The translations under genes were made by a program, and so were the position numbers. The notes under the pieces were generated by a model, which searched no databases, had not been told where the DNA came from, and worked only from the letters and a program-made list of their open reading frames with translations. Shown here one piece after another: positions 10,928 to 14,437 of a stretch of 14,437 nt of DNA; position 1 is the stretch's first letter, and each line of letters begins with the position of its first letter. The stretch spans positions 1 to 14,437 of the forward strand of contig CAIYYO010000186.1 in NCBI GenBank assembly GCA_903930485.1. Direction: 5' to 3'. Source of the stretch: Methanobacteriota archaeon. Its GTDB lineage: Archaea > Altiarchaeota > Altiarchaeia > IMC4 > QMZM01.

Positions 10928-13177
10928 TCAATATCCGCCTAATTCCAGTTCCGGCAACTGCAGCGAATCGACAGGTATGTGCGTCACGATAATCAACTGA
11001 CCTTCGCCGGCTATCTTGTTCAGCGCCTCCCCGAGCGCCTCGCGGTGATCCCTGTCAAGGCTGCCGAAGGGCTCGTCGAGTATGAGGAGCCGCATCGGCG
11101 ACAGGAGTTCCAGGAGCGCCATCCGAAGCGCTATCGATATCTGCACCTTCTCGCCCCCGGAAAGATTGTCTACGGAAAAACCGCCGTCCCTCGTCCGTAC
11201 CTCAATGTCGTAGTCCCTGTCGAACACGACGTCAACGTACTTCGGATTCTGGTTGATCCTCCTGAAGTGCTGCGTCAGGAGCAGGCCTAGCTGCTTTATG
11301 TATTTCTCCCTCAGGAACTTGGCGACGCCCTTGTCCGTGTGGAAGATCTCCCGGGCTTCGCGCATGAGAGACAGCTCGGATGCAAGCTGTTTCTCTTCAG
11401 ACTTCAAGTCTCTGAATTCTTTCTCCTTTGAAACATTGTCAGCCTCCTTTACTTGTCCCTCGCGTATCCTTGCCTCGGCGCGTTCCGCCTCTAGGACCTG
11501 GGAATTCTTCTGCGACATAAAGCCCTCTCTACGCCTGCGAAGATCTTCCAGGAGAGGTTCGTCGTATGCAAGCTTGGCCGATTCATCCTCCAGTGCTTTT
11601 TCTTCGGACGTCAAACGGGACAGAAGCCCTTCTTTGACATCCCGCTCCTCGAGATAATGCGCCTCCTTGCCGGCCTCTTCTCCAAATACTTTTATGCGGG
11701 CTTCGATGGATCCCAGCTCTTTGATCTTTTCCTCGACGGTCTTAAGGGATTCTCCCGCATGACCGCTGGCGGAAATTTCTTTCTTTAACGCTTCCGCATT
11801 CCCAAACAGGCGTTCTTTCTCTTTCTCCCCGGTCTCGATATCCTGCCTGCGCCGCCTGTTCTCGACCTCTTTTATCACGAGGGCGTCGAGCTGCTTTTTC
11901 GCGGACTCCTCTTTTGTCTGGAATGAGATAAGTCCGCCGCTCATCTCTTTGATCTCCGCGTCCAGCGCCCGGATCTTTTCTTCGCAGGCCGCCTTCTCGT
12001 CCGCAACGTGCGTCTCGGTCAGCTTCAGTCCGCATCTCGGGCATTTAGCCTTGCCGCTGAGTGACGAAAGGTCCTTCAAATAGTTCTTCTGCTCTACAAG
12101 CTGCTGCCTGCGCACCTCCTTTTCACCCCTCAGCTTCGAAGCCTTCTCCTTGCTGGTTTCGTACTCGATTTCGAGGCTGTATTTCCCGTTTATCTCCTTC
12201 TCCGCTTCCTCGAAAGCTTTCCTCTTCCCCGCGAGGTCGCCCAATTCCGAGAGCTTCTTCTCGTCTTCGGCCAAGCGGGCTAGAAGGTCTCTGACCGCCG
12301 GATACTTCCTCAGAGACTCTGCCGAAACTGCAAGGTCCCTGGCCTCGGATTTCTTTACATCAATGAACCTGAGATTCTCCTTCAACGACTCTACCTCCTT
12401 TACAAGGCCGGCGGACTTCACCCGGGCCTCGTTAAGCCTCCGCCCCAGCTCGTCCCTCCTCTTTTTCACGGACTGCATCTCGACGATCTTCTTCTCAAGC
12501 TGGTCGATCTTGGAGGAGATTATCTTCTGATTCATCTTTTGCTCCGCAAGCTGCTTTTCCAAGGCCTTGCGCTCTGAAACTATCGCTACGGTCTCTTTGC
12601 CGAAGGTATCGGCAGCATCCGTCGGGAATCTCGCGATCTGTTTCTCAATCATCTCCTGCTCGGTCTCCTTGGCTCTCAGGTCTGCGCCTATTCCTTTGTA
12701 CACGTTCTCAAGCCGGTCGAGGCCGAACAGCCCGTCGAGCTCTTGTCTGCCGCCCTTCTTCCCCAGCCTTTCGAGGATATTGGTGAGAGTCCCCTGCGGG
12801 ACGTATACCAGCCTTTCGATTATCTCCTCAGGCAGGATCTCTCGCAGGCGGGCATAGACAGAGCCGGAATTGTCGGCTACCGGGTTACGGTTGACCCACA
12901 TCAATGCGGTCGAAGACTTTTTTGGATAGAGCTTTTTTTCCACAGAATAGACGTCGGAATCCTTGGAGAAACGCAGCTTCACCCTCGCATGATCTGAGCC
13001 GGACCTTACCCGGGACTTATATCCGGCGGCGCTTTCCGAGAAAATGAAACGTATGGCCTCCAGGATGCTGCTCTTACCCGTACCGTTCCTGCCGCCGATC
13101 TGCAAACCCCCGGACAGATCGACCTTCAGCTTCTCGTGCCTTCCCCAGTTCTCAAGCTCCAGCTCCAGTAATCTCAT
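10928..13177 (-). CDS. rad50: Rad50-like DNA repair ATPase with zinc hook
   Basis: 749 residues, somewhat shorter than the usual archaeal Rad50 (about 850-900). Walker A GRNGTGKSS (29-37), Q-loop Gln128 (YVPQGTL), long charged coiled coils (about 165-370 and 390-610) and the zinc hook Cys379-Pro-Arg-Cys382 in the middle (KAKCPRCGLKLTE). Then signature LSGGE (672-676), Walker B LLILDEPFGSLD (697-708) and the switch His733 (IVTHI). Two such proteins dimerise through the hook and ATP heads to tether and process DNA ends together with the Mre11 nuclease. Neither mre11 nor herA/nurA is next to it, although these are often in one operon in archaea. SbcC- or other SMC-like naming is possible; the CPRC hook and LSGGE context favour Rad50. 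No Shine-Dalgarno is clear; a box CTTAATAAAAC (13245-13255, minus) lies upstream. Confidence 0.92.
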   Translation of the reverse strand: MRLLELELENWGRHEKLKVDLSGGLQIGGRNGTGKSSILEAIRFIFSESAAGYKSRVRSGSDHARVKLRFSKDSDVYSVEKKLYPKKSSTALMWVNRNPVADNSGSVYARLREILPEEIIERLVYVPQGTLTNILERLGKKGGRQELDGLFGLDRLENVYKGIGADLRAKETEQEMIEKQIARFPTDAADTFGKETVAIVSERKALEKQLAEQKMNQKIISSKIDQLEKKIVEMQSVKKRRDELGRRLNEARVKSAGLVKEVESLKENLRFIDVKKSEARDLAVSAESLRKYPAVRDLLARLAEDEKKLSELGDLAGKRKAFEEAEKEINGKYSLEIEYETSKEKASKLRGEKEVRRQQLVEQKNYLKDLSSLSGKAKCPRCGLKLTETHVADEKAACEEKIRALDAEIKEMSGGLISFQTKEESAKKQLDALVIKEVENRRRRQDIETGEKEKERLFGNAEALKKEISASGHAGESLKTVEEKIKELGSIEARIKVFGEEAGKEAHYLEERDVKEGLLSRLTSEEKALEDESAKLAYDEPLLEDLRRRREGFMSQKNSQVLEAERAEARIREGQVKEADNVSKEKEFRDLKSEEKQLASELSLMREAREIFHTDKGVAKFLREKYIKQLGLLLTQHFRRINQNPKYVDVVFDRDYDIEVRTRDGGFSVDNLSGGEKVQISIALRMALLELLSPMRLLILDEPFGSLDRDHREALGEALNKIAGEGQLIIVTHIPVDSLQLPELELGGY

Positions 13178-13262
13178 AGGGTAATACCTTTGGAATCAGG
13201 AGCTTAACAAATGTGCGGGGGTGCGATGCCGGTAAAAAGTTTCTGTTTTATTAAGTTTGATA

Positions 13263-13299
13263 CTTATAACTGTAATATTAATTAATGACATCCGGTGAT
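13263..13299 (+). promoter_or_regulatory. TATA-like box and Shine-Dalgarno of ppsA
   Basis: CTTATAA (13263-13269) lies about 38 nt before the ATG, giving a start near 13291. GGTGAT at 13294-13299 is a strong archaeal Shine-Dalgarno sequence, 5 nt before the ATG at 13305. This is the only clear ribosome-binding site in the window and fixes the ppsA start. Confidence 0.6.
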
Positions 13300-13304
13300 T
13301 CTAA

Positions 13305-14437
13305 ATGAGAGACGACAAATTTATTCTCTGGTTTGAGGAAATAGGAATCGAAGACGTGCCCCTCGTAGGAGGCAAAAACGCATCCCTCGGCGAGATGATA
13401 AGGGAACTGAAAGGAAAAGGCGTAAGCGTCCCCAACGGATTCGCGATAACTGCCACGGCGTATAAGCATCTACTGAAGAACGCCGGCATCGAGAAGGAGA
13501 TAAAGGAGGTCCTCAAAGGCCTCGAAGACCTTAAGAAGAAGGACGACCAGACATACCTCGCAGAGCTGAAGAAACGCGGAAAGAAGGTAAGAGACCTCAT
13601 CGTCAAGGCCGAGTTCCCGAAAGACCTTAGAGACGCCGTCATCAAAGCCTACGGCGAGATGAACACGAAACTCGGATACGAGAAGAATACCGACGTCGCC
13701 ATACGGTCCAGCGCGACAGCAGAAGACTTACCCGATGCGTCATTCGCCGGGCAGCAGGAAACGTACTTGCACATACAGGGCGCGGAAAACGTCATAGACG
13801 CGTGCAAGAGATGCTTTGCCAGCCTCTTCACCGACCGGGCGATATCATACAGGGAAGACAAGGACTTCGACCACTTCAGCGTTTACCTGTCGATAGCGGT
13901 ACAAAAAATGGTAAGAAGCGACTCCGCATCCGCAGGCGTCCTGTTCACCATAGACACCGAAAGCGGATTCAAAGACGTCGTATACATAACCGGCTCATAC
14001 GGCCTCGGCGAAAACGTCGTACAAGGAGCGGTAAACCCGGACGACTACTACGTATTCAAGCCCACGCTAAGGAAAGGCTTCAAACCCATAATAGGCAAGA
14101 GGATAGGCGGAAAGAAGATAAAGATGATATACGGAGCCGGCGGGACAAAGAACGTCGACACGACCGAAAAAGAACGCGAATCCTTCTGCATAAACGACGA
14201 CGAGATACTGCAGCTTGCTAAATGGGCGGTCACGATAGAAGACCACTATAGCAAGAAAGCAGGCCACCACAAGCCCATGGACATAGAATGGGCCAAGGAC
14301 GGAGACGGCAAAAAAGTGGGCACAGGCAAACTATTCATAGTACAGGCAAGGCCAGAAACCGTGCACTCGCAAAAAGACGTCAACACGATGAGGACATACG
14401 TCCTAAAAGAAACCGGGAAACTCCTCGTCCAGGGACA
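13305..14437 (+). CDS. ppsA: Phosphoenolpyruvate synthase, N-terminal part (cut by window end)
   Basis: 377 codons are visible and the frame is open at the end, so the 3' part (normally to about 750-850 residues) is missing. The enzyme makes PEP from pyruvate and ATP for gluconeogenesis. Visible is the ATP-grasp-like nucleotide-binding domain: VPLVGGKNASLGEM with Lys24, VAIRSSATAEDLPDASFAGQ with Arg134, ITGSYGLGENVVQGAVNPDDYYV (228-250) and FIVQARPETV (344-353). The swivelling His domain and the pyruvate/PEP-binding barrel lie beyond the window. The start is supported by the GGTGAT Shine-Dalgarno sequence and by the family's N-terminus. It is divergent from rad50 across 127 bp of AT-rich DNA; no functional link is apparent. 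Confidence 0.95.
   Translation, partial: MRDDKFILWFEEIGIEDVPLVGGKNASLGEMIRELKGKGVSVPNGFAITATAYKHLLKNAGIEKEIKEVLKGLEDLKKKDDQTYLAELKKRGKKVRDLIVKAEFPKDLRDAVIKAYGEMNTKLGYEKNTDVAIRSSATAEDLPDASFAGQQETYLHIQGAENVIDACKRCFASLFTDRAISYREDKDFDHFSVYLSIAVQKMVRSDSASAGVLFTIDTESGFKDVVYITGSYGLGENVVQGAVNPDDYYVFKPTLRKGFKPIIGKRIGGKKIKMIYGAGGTKNVDTTEKERESFCINDDEILQLAKWAVTIEDHYSKKAGHHKPMDIEWAKDGDGKKVGTGKLFIVQARPETVHSQKDVNTMRTYVLKETGKLLVQG

Noticed and set aside
12608..12620. TATCGGCAGCATCC-like match to the left arm of the structured element.
   Set aside because: It lies in the rad50 coding frame, without the partner arm or hairpin; chance match.

Overview
The window comes from an uncultivated archaeon, probably of the DPANN type, though the phylum cannot be fixed from this sequence alone. 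Evidence for Archaea: a 56-aa Sec61-beta protein, an archaeal-type SRP RNA with an Alu-like domain, an archaeal/eukaryotic-type prolyl-tRNA synthetase ending in Tyr, a Rad50 with a zinc hook, a C-x2-C-x17-C-x2-C zinc-ribbon protein, PEP synthase, TATA-like boxes about 25-30 nt before starts, and few Shine-Dalgarno sites. Threonine-rich linkers in two secreted proteins also fit.

Layout. Positions 1-561 are AT-rich and hold a small two-helix membrane protein whose reading frame is broken, or shifted, at a T7 run. Positions 562-1139 hold no convincing gene but many inverted repeats. A very large secreted cysteine-rich protein runs on the minus strand (1140-4385). Then come SRP RNA (plus strand, about 4541-4780), Sec61-beta (minus, 4841-5011, short and easily missed) and a secreted subtilisin-like protease with a Thr-rich linker and a dockerin-like tail (5085-7943). 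The protein-export RNA and translocon subunit therefore sit between two large exported proteins. Convergent with the protease is proS (minus, 7954-9360). From a shared 55-bp promoter region leaves a two-gene unit: a ModF-like ABC ATPase and an acylphosphatase. After a structured element comes the zinc-ribbon gene, then an orphan rad50 (minus, 10928-13177), and divergently ppsA, cut off by the window end.

The most unusual signal is a pair of related structured elements, one just after the stop codon of the cysteine-rich gene (978-1127, read on the minus strand) and one just after the acylphosphatase (10525-10623, plus strand). Both have the left arm ATTACAAA..CGGCAG(A/C)ATAC, a 12-13 bp enclosing stem whose two sides change together between copies, a 3-nt-loop hairpin directly inside the left arm, and an almost identical 26-nt palindrome downstream. 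This looks like a recurrent structured 3'-end RNA or a small palindromic mobile element of this genome; I do not recognise it as a described family. No CRISPR array, tRNA, rRNA or transposase was seen.
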